The notes under the pieces were generated by a model. It worked only from the letters and a program-made list of their open reading frames with translations. It ran no database searches and had not been told where the DNA came from. Shown here piece by piece: positions 37,370 through 46,856 of a stretch of 64,000 nt of DNA. The DNA lies in the NCBI GenBank assembly GCA_949825025.1, contig OX463784.1, positions 1,947,168 to 2,011,167 of the forward strand, given 5' to 3'. Made by a program: the position numbers and the translations under genes. Origin of the DNA: Siphlonurus alternatus. Taxonomy: Eukaryota > Arthropoda > Insecta > Ephemeroptera > Siphlonuridae. Every line of letters starts with the position of its first letter. Positions within the stretch are counted from its first letter, which is position 1.

Positions 37370-38775
37370 TGTTAAAGAGTGTTGGATTTCCATGAGAGAC
37401 AACGGCGATGCGGCGCGATTTTGACGTAGAAACTGCATGTGAAATTCTATGCGGCGAGTTAATCTGCGACGGTGAATATCGCGCGTTAATTTATACATGT
37501 TATACTTATACCATGCTCTTTTTGCAATCGCCAAATATAGCCGCTAATCAAATAAATAAAGATAAATAAGCCAAGACTTATAACTATTTATAAGATAAAT
37601 AGTGTCAAATAAAGATATTGTACCAAGTTCGTATTTAATGCAAGATGACTTGGACAGGGTGTCTAGATGGTCTCATGATTATGGTTTGGCAGTAAATATT
37701 AAGAAAACGAAAGTAATGTACGTTGCAAATCCTTATTGACGTAAAAATGTGGAATTGCAATTATATATATTATACATGAGAATATTTGTTTACATAATAA
37801 AATTGGAGATAATTGTAGTGTAATTGATGTAGTCGAGACCTATCAATGTTTGGGTGTGGTAATTGATAAAGACTTTAAATTTGATCAACATTTATATAAA
37901 ATAATGGCTAGGTTAAGATATTTACTTAAAAACTTGTATGAATTGTCTAAGTTTATGTCAAAAAAATGTTAAGAAATGTATATTTTGCACTTGGTCAATC
38001 AATAATTTCGTATGGAGTACTTGCATGGGGTTTTACAAAATCAGGTAATTTATCTAAATTAAATAAAAAATGCAACTAAGGATTTTAAAAAGAATTATAA
38101 AGGGTAAAAAATGTGATTGTGACGTGAATAATTTTAAATATTTCAATGTTTTACCAGTCAATGAATTAGCAAGATTTGTGCTTACTATTGAGAAATTCAA
38201 TGATATGAAAAATTTAGAGCCTAGAGTACATGATCATAATACTAGGACTCTTTTAAATGAACCTGCTACAATTCCAAGATGTAATTATAGATTTGGAGAA
38301 ATAACATGGAATTTTGTGCTACCAAAAATTTGGAACGAAATACCGACAAATATTAGATTAATTGACCAAAAAATGTTACTGAAAAAAGTGCTGAGAAAAC
38401 ATTTATTAAATAATTTGCGTTAATGTGAGCTGTAATACATTCTATTAATTGTATTTGTGCTTCTGTTTAAGTTGAAGGGTTTAAATTTGTTCGTGCTTAT
38501 TTTTGTTTGTTTTTCTTTTTATCTTTTGTTAATGTTATTAATGTATTGTTGTGTATTGTTATTTTTATAAATATAGGTAATTTTGTTTTTGTTTATACGT
38601 GTTGAATAATTGTATGTAATTCAGTTCCAACCGATAGGTCTTCATTTAGAGCCTTGGTTGGAATGTATTTGTACACAATTTAATAATAAAAAACTTTAAA
38701 ACAATAGATGTTACAGAAATTGGACATTATTCGCGTCGTGTCGCAGGCTGAAAATCAATCATTTAAATGAACCTT
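37370..38775. mobile_element. AACGGCGATG-family MITE interrupted by a retrotransposon fragment, copy B
   Basis: The left part (gatttccatgagagacaacg to ccaaatatagccgctaat) and right part (gatgttacag..attattcgcgtcgtgtcgc) together form one MITE like 1108-1332. About 1.16 kb at 37546-38703 separates them and holds the reverse-transcriptase remnant. Same arrangement in copy C at 61187-62580. Confidence 0.7.
37605..38423 (+). pseudogene. Non-LTR retrotransposon reverse transcriptase, 3' fragment, copy B
   Basis: The first part reads DLDRVSRWSHDYGLAVNIKK, TKVMYVANPY, the segment just after the catalytic YADD of jockey/CR1-like reverse transcriptases. After stops and a frame change come ETYQCLGVVIDKDFKFDQH and finally an intact 117-codon stretch (38070-38423) with NTRTLLNEP, FGEITWNFVLPKIWNEIP and a basic C-terminus, the usual thumb/C-terminal end. 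The 5' part of the element, including the YADD, is absent. A 3' tail with taataataaaaaac follows. Confidence 0.85.
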
Positions 38776-38927
38776 TACAGCGGATTCAGATGACGAATTT
38801 TATCATGCGACGTAAAGCGAATGATTTAACAATCATTGGCGGCCATATTTGGCGATTAGAAAACGAACATTGTATAATTAATACGATATTCACCGTCGAC
38901 AGTTGGCAAATTCACTCAGGCTCGGAC

Positions 38928-39077
38928 TGGAAAGCTAAGTGCCAGTCAGGGCCACATATAAAAGGCATTACAGGCAGCAGGGGCCTGTTTTCAGAGGGTC
39001 TGAGCCCACTTTCCCTATGCTCCTATGTTAAAAATCTGAGGGGCCAGTCAGGACCCAGCCTTATGGCCATGCAGTCC
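38928..39077. mobile_element. Short MITE with GGCTCGGACTGG ends, nested
   Basis: Left aggctcggactgg and right cagtccgatcct are inverted. Inner gccagtcagggcc and ggggccagtcaggac are also paired. About 150 bp, hAT-like in appearance; the copy C counterpart (62714-62882) is diverged at its left end. Confidence 0.6.
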
Positions 39078-39086
39078 GATCCTGAA

Positions 39087-39092
39087 TTTATT
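39087..39092 (-). promoter_or_regulatory. Polyadenylation signal AATAAA supplied by a MITE
   Basis: AATAAA on the lectin strand, about 95 nt after the stop codon, lying inside the MITE at 38776-39182. The same hexamer is at 62887-62892 in copy C. Position suits a 3' end signal; use is inferred. Confidence 0.35.
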
Positions 39093-39184
39093 CAATCGCC
39101 TCATAGGATTTCACTGCTTTTACATCAAAGTCGCATCGCCACATTTGCTCTTGAAAATAATCTGAATGGCGAGATAAGAATTTT

Positions 39185-39408
39185 TTACATCTTTAGCTCA
39201 CAAACGTAATGGTAAGTTGACCCACATGACTCGTCACACCAGCTAGCGGGACTGATGGAGTTGTGACAAAGCGTCATGCAGTTATAGCTGCCACCTTTGT
39301 TGCCGTAGCTCGGGTACTAACTTGTGTAGTTCATTACTTCTCCGCTGGTACTCCAGCGCCACCGACCTTCGGTACCTTCATCAGTACCTCCAATCCAAGA
39401 GGGGATAT
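39185..39408 (-). CDS. Lectin exon 8: C-terminal half of the CTLD, with a nonsense codon
   Basis: 224 nt to TAA. Encodes IPSWIGGTDEGTEGRWRWST, then GEVMNYTS, a TAG where copy C has TGG (Trp), then YPSYGNKGGSYNCMTLC, SWCDESC and YHYVCELKM. Five Cys here plus one in exon 7 make two canonical disulfides and one extra pair. Truncation at the TAG removes the last three strands and most cysteines. The stop codon is followed almost at once by a MITE. Confidence 0.9.
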
Positions 39409-39727
39409 CTGAGGAACAAAATGTTTATGTGAAGATCGTGCAAGGAAAAAAAAAATTTATAGTTTTTGTTTTATGGCTCCATATGCGACATACTTTTTTT
39501 TGTTTTTGTTTTGTTCTTTGTTTAGTGCATCTTCGTATCTTGTCCCATCAAGACAGTCTTATCGACTGGTGTTATAGTTTGAACTGTGGCCATGACCGAC
39601 TTAATTTATCTACCCCGGCATTATCCATGTAGACGAGGGGGAACCATGGAAACCCCAAGTCAGGATGGTCGGTGTCAGAGTAAAGTGCGTGGTGTCCATG
39701 CAGAAGTTACGAACAGACTTGACTCAC

Positions 39728-39842
39728 TGCCGATCAGCTTCATCCTTTTTTCAACCAGTAGTTTGTTCTCCTCCGCCGTCTCAATAACGGCCAGTTCAAA
39801 CTGGTGTGTGCGGCAAAACGTCTGAGCGACATGCCAAGGTAA
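39728..39842 (-). CDS. Lectin exon 7: N-terminal half of the CTLD
   Basis: 115 nt, acceptor tattggttacag, donor CGGCA|gtgagt. Encodes LPWHVAQTFCRTHQF, ELAVIETAEENKLL, VEKRMKLIG. W-x-x-A-x-x-F-C and LA-x-I-E-x-x-x-E-N are the alpha-1/alpha-2 signature of CTLDs. Copy C has Gln for Lys in VEKRM. Confidence 0.9.
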
Positions 39843-39974
39843 CTGTAACCAATACCAAGTTAACAGTTAATAGTTCATCTGGCTGTATTACAACAACTTT
39901 AAGTTCATATTTTTCAAGTATATGATCATATATTTTCACTCGATCATTTAATTTGGGACTTCACTTTTTTTTTT

Positions 39975-40328
39975 TTTTTCTAAGTGCAGATGAGAGATGC
40001 ACCTTTATGAGTTTGAAAATAGTGGTGGTGTATTTGATACGGAGAACACCGTCTAGTCAGAACGGTCAACTCAATAATGGAAATTATTATATTAATTTTA
40101 ATTCCGATATGCTATATTGCAAAAATTCTTTAGGTAGTTTTATAAATAGAAAATATGATGATCTCATTATTTATTATAGAAATAATTGTAATATAGTGTT
40201 GTTAATAATCTTTACTTTGCTGCTGTAAGGAAAGTCGTTTAATAAAGAAAATAAAGATAATGTTGAAGAGAAAATCTTTTGTGTAACTGTTACTGAAAAA
40301 ATAAGAATTTGAATTTAGTAAATTCTGA
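39975..40328. other. Segment in lectin intron 6 present in copy B, absent from copy C
   Basis: Copy C joins the T-run at 63770-63787 directly to actaaagtaatgtctatat. Copy B has about 350 bp between. It is AT-rich with one open frame (39953-40228, contains SADERCTFMSLKIVVVYLI) that resembles nothing I recognise. Either an insertion into the T-run in B or a deletion in C. Confidence 0.6.
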
Positions 40329-41278
40329 AAGTAATGTCTATATAATTTATGAAGCCTTAAACAGTGCAAAAAAAAAATGTTGTTTTTCGCAATATATTTA
40401 ACATAAACCGTCGGAACCACTTCATTTTTTTTTTTTTTTTTTGCAAATTCAGTCCTGCAGATAGCTATATATAAAAATTACTGCAAAGTTAGAAGAATCT
40501 AGTACATAAAAATTAAGCTTGAAATGTGGGCTCAAAATTATCAAGTTTTACTTTCGTGGCGTTAAAAATGTTGCCTAATTTCAGGGCGTTGTGATCGTTT
40601 TATTGATTGCAGTATTATAAAAAGTATATTAAGATAAAAAAGATTCTGTATACATTTAATATTAATTAAGAAATGTTATAAAATAATTAAAAAAAACTAA
40701 ATGATTTTCATTTATAATTTTACTGGTGTTATAATTAAAATAATAAATTTAATGTATGATGTTTTTGTAATATTTAATGGAAAATTGAAAATATGGAGAG
40801 ATTTTTATATGTTCATTACTTTTCACTATTTTTTAATGTAATTGGTATATTACTTCGGATATCAATACAAATAACCGCAATAAAATGTTACGATAAAAAA
40901 TCTCTTCATATCAAAAAGATATATATAGTATAGAGTGCTATGAAATTGGAAGATATATTTTGTGTTAAATTGTGTTAAAATAATACAAAGATTTATTATC
41001 ATTTTAAATTGAATAATAATGCAGTGATACGTGAATAACACCAAGACAAAGAAAAATTGAAATTTTTACTATCAACTCTATTATATTGACTGAAAGACGA
41101 AATCTGTTGTTTGTGTCTTGCATGTTACGTGTATGAACTAAATTTGTGAAAATAAATCCTAATAATGTATTTTTGTAAGAATATATTTATGTATGTTTAG
41201 GTGGAGAAAATACATTAATATTATAACCATAACCTTGCATCAAAAAAGACGTTTCTAATGTAAAAATAATTAACCAAC

Positions 41279-41343
41279 CTTGTTTGTACTGAAGTGATAG
41301 AGACCTTTTCCCAGCTGAATAATGTCCAGATCAAGCTTAAAGA
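41279..41343 (-). CDS. Lectin exon 6: start of the lectin domain
   Basis: 65 nt, acceptor ctccctcatcag, donor AACAAG|gttggt. Encodes FKLDLDIIQLGKGLYHFSTN plus K. G-K-G-x-Y-x-F-S is the usual first strand of a C-type lectin domain. Joins exon 7 in phase 0 across a 1.4 kb intron. Confidence 0.75.
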
Positions 41344-41405
41344 CTGATGAGGGAGAAAATAAAATTTAAATTAATAATAATTATAGCTACCTGCACAATA
41401 CGTAC

Positions 41406-41445
41406 CTTCTTCCAAGGTGAGTTTGCCGACTTTGATGGTTTTGAA
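41406..41445 (-). CDS. Lectin exon 5: linker
   Basis: 40 nt, acceptor ctttttTAG, donor GAAG|gtacg. Encodes FKTIKVGKLTLEE plus the first base of a Val codon completed in exon 6. Confidence 0.7.
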
Positions 41446-41532
41446 CTAAAAAAGAAGAAAATTTGGCTAATTCCTACCATTTTTCTTTAAATAAAATTTA
41501 CTTTTAATTAAATAATATGATTAAAAATGCAA

Positions 41533-41774
41533 TGGGGGCATTAATAAAGCACTGTTACCCTACTCTAGCCTTGATTTTATCACCCGGGCTAATTAAAGCG
41601 AGTGCTAAACATGGTGCTAAAATTGTGGGCGATAAATCGGGTGTTAACGTATCTGTTTTAACCCCGATTAAGAACCCACATTTTTAGAACCCTGTTTAGT
41701 ACCATATTAAATTTATAAAATTAAAAAACAAGGCTAAATAAGTAGGGTTGAAGTGATTTGTGAATGCCCCCAAG
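41533..41774. mobile_element. Fold-back MITE, GGGGGCATTCACAAAGC family (diverged), in a lectin intron
   Basis: Left gggggcattaataaagcact and right gatttgtgaatgccccc are complementary, with a gtgctaaacatggtgctaa centre. Lies in the intron between exons 4 and 5 on the lectin strand. Confidence 0.65.
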
Positions 41775-41855
41775 TATTTTATAATTAAAAATTTAAAAGC
41801 ATGTTAATGACAATTAAATTCAAGTTATATATTTTATTATAATAAAACGTACGAC

Positions 41856-41936
41856 GTTCAGATCTTGTATCTGTGTCTCAAGCTCATCCAGTCGTTCGTT
41901 CGTTCTCAGAATTCTCTCGAGTCTCTCTGTTGTGTT
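41856..41936 (-). CDS. Lectin exon 4: coiled coil
   Basis: 81 nt, phase 0 to phase 0, acceptor ttacatttcag, donor AAC|gtcgta. Encodes NTTERLERILRTNERLDELE then TQIQDLN, a classic amphipathic heptad stretch. Confidence 0.75.
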
Positions 41937-42334
41937 CTGAAATGTAATATTTATTTATTAGTTTAGCATATTTGTTTATGACGTTCGTTTTTTTTTTTTT
42001 CTTTTTTCATTGTGTGATCCAGAAGCTATTAATATACTTTATATTATAAAGTTTGATTATTGAAGGGGGGAGACCATCTTTCACTCCCTATTGATTTTCA
42101 CAAATCCCAGAAAAAATATGGAAAACAAATTTATAATATAACAAAAATATTATATTTTACGTTAATACATACTCGTATTAAATTTAATACTTAATTAGTC
42201 ATTTTATATCCAGCACGTATAATAATATGAATTGCTTCATATAATGAACCTTATTTTAGCATTAAAGTTATATAAAACAATAATTAAATACTTTTTAAAT
42301 TACATTAATAAAAATTTTACATAAAAAATATTAC

Positions 42335-43211
42335 CTTTTTGGTTTTAAAATTATCTTTCAAATTCTGTAGTTCCTCGTTTATTTTCGTTTCTGCTTCTAC
42401 TGCATCTTCATAAATTCGTTTTACAGTTTTCTTAGTTGATTTTAACGTTATCACAAAGTTCTGTTCTACATCAGGCGTTGTAAAATGAAACGTCTTCTGT
42501 TGCTTATCGATATTTCCGTTAATAATTTCCCGAAGATCAATTATTTTCAATTTAATATTTTCTTCTTTCTGAATCATTTCAATTTGTTGTAATTTCTCAT
42601 CAATATTAATGTTTTTTAATTGAGATTGATTTCCAACAAATCCATCATGTTGAATCGTAAGATTGTTAATTTTTTCATTAAAATATGATAAATCTTTGAT
42701 AATTCTATGTTGCAAATCTTTGATAACTTCAGAGTTTATTATTGAGGCATTTAATATTAATTGTGACAAAACCTGTTGATCTCCTATTGATTTTAATTCA
42801 TTTTTCACATTATTTAATGTAGTGTACATTTCATTTTGAGTTTTATTAAGTAAATAAATATCACTTGTCATTTATTCAAAGGTTTTTAATTTAATTTCCC
42901 CATTTTCTCCTTCTCCTTGTGTTTTGTTTTCCCTCTCCTTTTCCCCACGAATTCTCCTGATAAAAGCATCAAAGTCCTGACGCATCTCTTCTCTCAATTA
43001 TTTCTTCATCGCCGCTAAAGTCGAGTCCAAGTCCTTCAACTCTCGCTTGCAGCGCGTGGACTCTTCCATTAACGCGAGCTTTTCCAAAACGAGAGAGTTC
43101 GTCTCTTGGGCGTGTTTGAATTTCAGCTGATGGATCTCAAGTAATTTGTTCTGCTCAGTCATTTGTTGTTTTAAATTTGAAACTTGTAATTCAAGATTAA
43201 TTTTCTCCACT
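42335..43211 (-). CDS. Lectin exon 3: coiled coil, two internal TAA codons
   Basis: 877 nt, one base plus 292 codons, between acceptor ttaacacag and donor AAAAAG|gtaat. Hydrophobic positions recur every three to four residues (for example LELQVSNLKQQMTEQNKLL). A TAA follows AAMKK, then the frame goes on as LREEMRQDFDAFIRRIRG; a second TAA follows KTFE before MTSDIYLLNK. Both fit CAA (Gln) to TAA changes. No splice site pair cleanly removes them. Confidence 0.7.
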
Positions 43212-43810
43212 CTGTGTTAAAAGAAAATCAATTAGTATACGGGGATTTTCTTTGGCTATAAAAGATAATGTCAAGGGGGATAGCTTGGAACGGACAATAC
43301 GCAGTCTTCGGTTAATTTCATCAATTACTAATCTATAATTAAACGTTTGCAACTGGTATATACATCAATCAGAGAGCATATATTAAAGAGAGACCCAACG
43401 TTTAAAATGGAGACGTTTTGTCCTCTTTATGATTCAATGTTCAAGAGTGCGAGGTAGAAAACATACACCACAAAAATGCATTTTGGTAGATACAGGGGCT
43501 GATTTTACTGAAGATAACGTGGTGATCATCCCTTAGTTGACAGATTAGACAAAGTACAGACATCACCCTCGCATTGTCCTCAGTGGCAGAATTTTTATAC
43601 TTTTCTGAGCATTCCAATAGTTACACCTCAAATTTTGGGGGAATACGGTTAGCACGGCCGTTCTACCTCTTTTAATGTAAGCTCTCTGACACAATTTACC
43701 AGGTTTTACATGCAATACTGTGAATTGACATTATTGTAGTATAAAAAAAATGTTATTTAATTATTTTCATTAATGATATTAAGATTTTTTATAAATTGGT
43801 AATAACTTAC

Positions 43811-43881
43811 CTCAGTTCGCAGTTTTCCAGCTGTTCGCTGTGCAAAATTTTGGCGTCATTTGTGACGGTGGCCATCAACAC
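43811..43881 (-). CDS. Lectin exon 2
   Basis: Acceptor tttttccag and donor GAG|gtaagt bound 71 nt encoding VLMATVTNDAKILHSEQLEN then CEL plus two bases of an Arg codon. It joins exon 1 in phase 0 and exon 3 in phase 2. Start of the heptad-like region. Confidence 0.75.
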
Positions 43882-44631
43882 CTGGAAAAATATTTGTACT
43901 TTTGAGGTAATGCAAAAATTTACATTATTTAAATTATATTATTTATTTCACGTCTACAAAATTAAATATGGTAGCTTATAAGCTTACACATGCAAAGAAA
44001 AAATATACAATCGAAACTCAAATAATTTTTTTATTTTGTTGTAATATAATTTCTTCGCCTCTGAAAAATTATTTTTGTAGCCTTGTAAGTCACCATTGTG
44101 ATATTATACTCACAGAGCTTGGTAATTAACATAGCTCACATGAAAATTTTTCGAGTCACGACTGTACATACAGCAGTTTATTTTTTTTTTTTTACAGGTA
44201 TACGATAAACTTTTAATATAGAAAAATTAACAAAATATACATTTAACAAATGTTTTTAACGAATGTAAGATTAACATCGATTGTATAAATTTTTTGGCGG
44301 AACTAAGATTTTGTAGATAAGGTTAAAATCCTTAATAGAAATTTCTTTGCAAATTCTTAGATTTTTCATGATCATATTCCTTCCATTTCCTGATACTTCC
44401 GGCATTAATCTTATATACATTTATTGAACTGTATGTGATCAAAATTAGTCTCTTATAACAAAATTTTACGTCCTTATGTCACTTTGTCATCAATATAATA
44501 AAAACAAGTCAATAAATTTGACAACAAAGAAATCAAAATAGTTTATTTTTATTGAATGAGCTACACTTAATTAACTTCTTGATTGTTTTCCGTGACTTTC
44601 ACACTACTCTAACCTTGAGGTTTATAGGTTC

Positions 44632-44687
44632 AAGGTCATTCAGCCACCTTGAAGGTCACCAGGTCACTTGGTCAGACGATGACGTCA
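44632..44687. promoter_or_regulatory. Cluster of AGGTCA half-sites plus a TGACGTCA box in lectin intron 1
   Basis: Within 56 bp: TCAAGGTCA (44630-44638), GAAGGTCA (44651-44658), AGGTCA (44661-44666) and a full cAMP-response-type TGACGTCA (44680-44687). Extended TCAAGGTCA is the monomer site of FTZ-F1/ERR-type nuclear receptors (known). The cluster could be an intronic enhancer; function is inferred. Confidence 0.3.
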
Positions 44688-45534
44688 CTGTCTCGACCTG
44701 ATTGAAATTTCAATTAGTTTCTTCTAATTCGTCTTTCAGGTATAATACCGAAGGGAACGTGCTAAGTGCTTATTTGTCTGCATGGTTAATATGTAGAGAT
44801 GGCAACGATGTGTATTTAATTTGTGCAGTGAAAAATCAGTCAATGTGTATCTTTTCATTACTTATACCTTAATGCCATATTATGACTTCACCCATAAGGT
44901 CTGTGTATATGCACTTATTACTTTCTCTTCAGTATACAAACGTTATTAAATATAAGGGTACTGAGACACAAAATGTTCCTGAATCTTTCGAGACATGATT
45001 TGACAACGGTTTTTTTCACTTTTAATTAATCAAATTTAATCAATTAAGTTCCCATTATGACTAATTAAACAATGCCATTACTGTAAAAAAAAAAACTCAT
45101 ACCTCTATATTTTGCAAACTGAAATATTGATCTGTAAAAAAATGTTATCTCAAACTATGGCTCCAATTTAGAGATTTAAGGACAACAAATTTATTATTAC
45201 TATATTTTTTCATTTTACTATATATCTCTTTTCATGGGCAGTATATATGCAAAAATATAAATACTTATAAATTAAACTCACAAAAATTAAGATAACAGTC
45301 CATATTACCAAGGAGATGAACTCTATTATAGCGTATCATTTGTAATAATTATTTGACTGTGTTAACTATATATATAATTTAGAGAATGCTCAACTTTATT
45401 TCCAAAATATATAATTAATATACTTATTATGTATTATTTATAATCCTTTAAAATTAATAATTCCTCAATGTTAAATAACGATATTATATTTTATTAAATA
45501 TAAAATAATATTTAAAATGTTAACTTAATTGTGT

Positions 45535-45715
45535 CCGTTCTGACTGAGGTTTTCCACAGTTCCCTCAATTTCAACTTAGCGAATGCTGGGATATACTTAA
45601 ACAGACCAATATATGGTTTTATCACCATTCTTTTCCTCTCTTATCCCTATTTCCCTACCTCGAGCTTCAAGCTCATAGGATCGTATTCCAGTAACAAAAA
45701 AAAATGTACATTCTT
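45535..45715 (+). mobile_element. 5S-SINE body fragment without its head
   Basis: ctgactgaggttttccacag, ttccctcaatttcaac, tttcctctcttatcccta and a terminal A-run match the body of the SINE at 29930-30390; the 5S-like head is missing, a 5' truncation. Confidence 0.6.
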
Positions 45716-45850
45716 TACATCCGAAAAATTTCCCCTTGCAGTCTTCTTATATTCACACCACGCCTAGCTCATAAAAATAACATAAGTCATGGTGAAATAA
45801 CAAGACAGTAAATGGGAATTTTTCCAAAGTGAAGAGTGTACCTGACTCAC

Positions 45851-45967
45851 CTCATCAGCCGGAAACATGATGACGTCACGATCTGCTGACGTCACGAGAA
45901 AGAGACAGACGAGCATCAAAAAGGGGCGTGACTGTGACATCACGAATCTCATCTCGACGAGCTGCAA
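45851..45967 (-). CDS. Lectin exon 1: signal peptide
   Basis: ATG at 45967, with in-frame ATGs at 45952 and 45940. It encodes a basic start, a hydrophobic core FLMLVCLFLVTSA and then DRDVIMFPADE before donor GAG|gtgagt. This is a convincing secretion signal with cleavage likely after TSA. The second ATG (MRFVMSQSRP) makes the more typical signal length. A longer frame from 46121 (starts MARLRAFLSS) overlaps in another phase and may act as an upstream ORF. Confidence 0.7.
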
Positions 45968-46297
45968 AATACCCTGTTACCATGACAACATCCAAGAGAG
46001 CTAGGTGACGTTTTGACGATCTCAAGTCGTACAGCACAAACCATTTGCTAGGACTGCAGCTCCAATTGACAAAGATATCTGTAATTTTAGAAGAGCTAAG
46101 AAAAGCACGCAGTCTAGCCATCTAAAATAGAGTCTTCAAGTGTTCCTCGGCGGGAAAATTTTCTCCATAAGCCTCCATGTTAGAAAGTTTGCTTTTTTTT
46201 CGGTAACGATATAATATATATAATTATAGTTACTGAAAAAAATATATATTATTTAACTTATAAACCTCCATGTTAGAACATTTGAATTATTTCTTTT

Positions 46298-46301
<4 letters not shown>

Positions 46302-46345
<44 letters not shown>
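46302..46345. repeat. (TA)n microsatellite
   Basis: About 44 bp of AT. Confidence 0.95.
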
Positions 46346-46351
<6 letters not shown>

Positions 46352-46457
46352 TAGTAATCAATTTGAAAACATCACCTACCCGCCCTCCCCCCCCCCCAAT
46401 TTAGTTTTTATCTGATAATAAATCAAAACTTATTTTCCCCTAAAAAAATCTTTGATG

Positions 46458-46856
46458 TCAAAAAAACATTATCGAGTTTTTTTTACATAAGTTTTCGTAG
46501 GACGGTGGGAATACTGCAAAATCAGCTGACTTGAAGCTCACTACGCCCCCAGAACCTGCGTGGCAACGTCCAAAACAGATAACAATGTTCGTGGTGTCCA
46601 GAGTTGTATATATGTAACCGTTGTATACACAGGCCTTAGGGGTGATGTCATAAAATACGTTTGGTATCAATAATGTACGAGTGATAAGAGAAGGCAGTAT
46701 CGAATCAATCAACTTCACAGATACAATGCACATCGTTGCCGATGACATGTAAACAAATAGGCATTTTTGTGTTTTCATCGGTACTATTTTTTTTACTGGT
46801 TGATAAATAGCACCAAATAATATAAATATACAGTTCAACGAATGAAAGATTACCAC
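46458..46856 (-). CDS. Open frame of 132 codons, unrecognised
   Basis: Upstream of the lectin gene on the same strand. The C-terminal half is compositionally coding-like (contains ACVYNGYIYTTLDTTN and ICFGRCHAGSGGVVSFKS) and includes a C-x-G-x-C motif as in cystine-knot proteins. Only two further cysteines follow or precede it closely, so that fold is not supported. An internal Met with a hydrophobic stretch might start a secreted form. May be one exon of a gene or chance. Confidence 0.3.
   Translation of the reverse strand: MVIFHSLNCIFILFGAIYQPVKKIVPMKTQKCLFVYMSSATMCIVSVKLIDSILPSLITRTLLIPNVFYDITPKACVYNGYIYTTLDTTNIVICFGRCHAGSGGVVSFKSADFAVFPPSYENLCKKNSIMFF

Larger units (their letters stand above)
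38776..39182. mobile_element. GGCGGATTC-family MITE in the 3' UTR of the lectin gene, copy B
   Basis: Begins cagcggattcagatgacga and ends gaatggcgagataag, with ggcggccatatttggcgat inside. Its right end lies about three bases from the lectin stop codon at 39185. It hosts a nested element at 38928-39077. On the lectin strand it supplies AATAAA (39087-39092). Confidence 0.7.
39185..45967 (-). pseudogene. Secreted coiled-coil C-type lectin gene, copy B (three in-frame stops)
   Basis: Eight minus-strand exons join in phase with GT..AG introns and no frameshift, for about 529 codons: signal peptide, Leu/Lys/Glu/Gln-rich coiled coil, then a C-terminal CTLD. Such proteins are usually secreted sugar-binding or immune-recognition lectins that oligomerise through the coil (known of the family). 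The CTLD shows the YHFS start, the WIGG motif and six Cys including the four canonical ones. It has WCD where WND is usual and lacks EPN/QPD, so calcium-dependent sugar binding is doubtful. Stops: TAA 43000-42998, TAA 42874-42872, TAG 39319-39317 (TGG in copy C). The gene's own terminator is TAA, so recoding is unlikely. Confidence 0.8.

Noticed and set aside
38790..39209. 139-codon frame over the MITE at 38776
   Set aside because: Crosses two nested MITEs and the antisense of the lectin stop; it is broken in copy C.
39586..39825. Plus-strand frames at 39586-39825 and 63392-63631
   Set aside because: Antisense shadows of lectin exon 7 and its intron.
42872..43000. Variant genetic code with TAA = Gln
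   Set aside because: The lectin CTLD ends at TAA in both copies exactly where the domain should end, and the third interruption is TAG at a Trp site, which that code would not explain.
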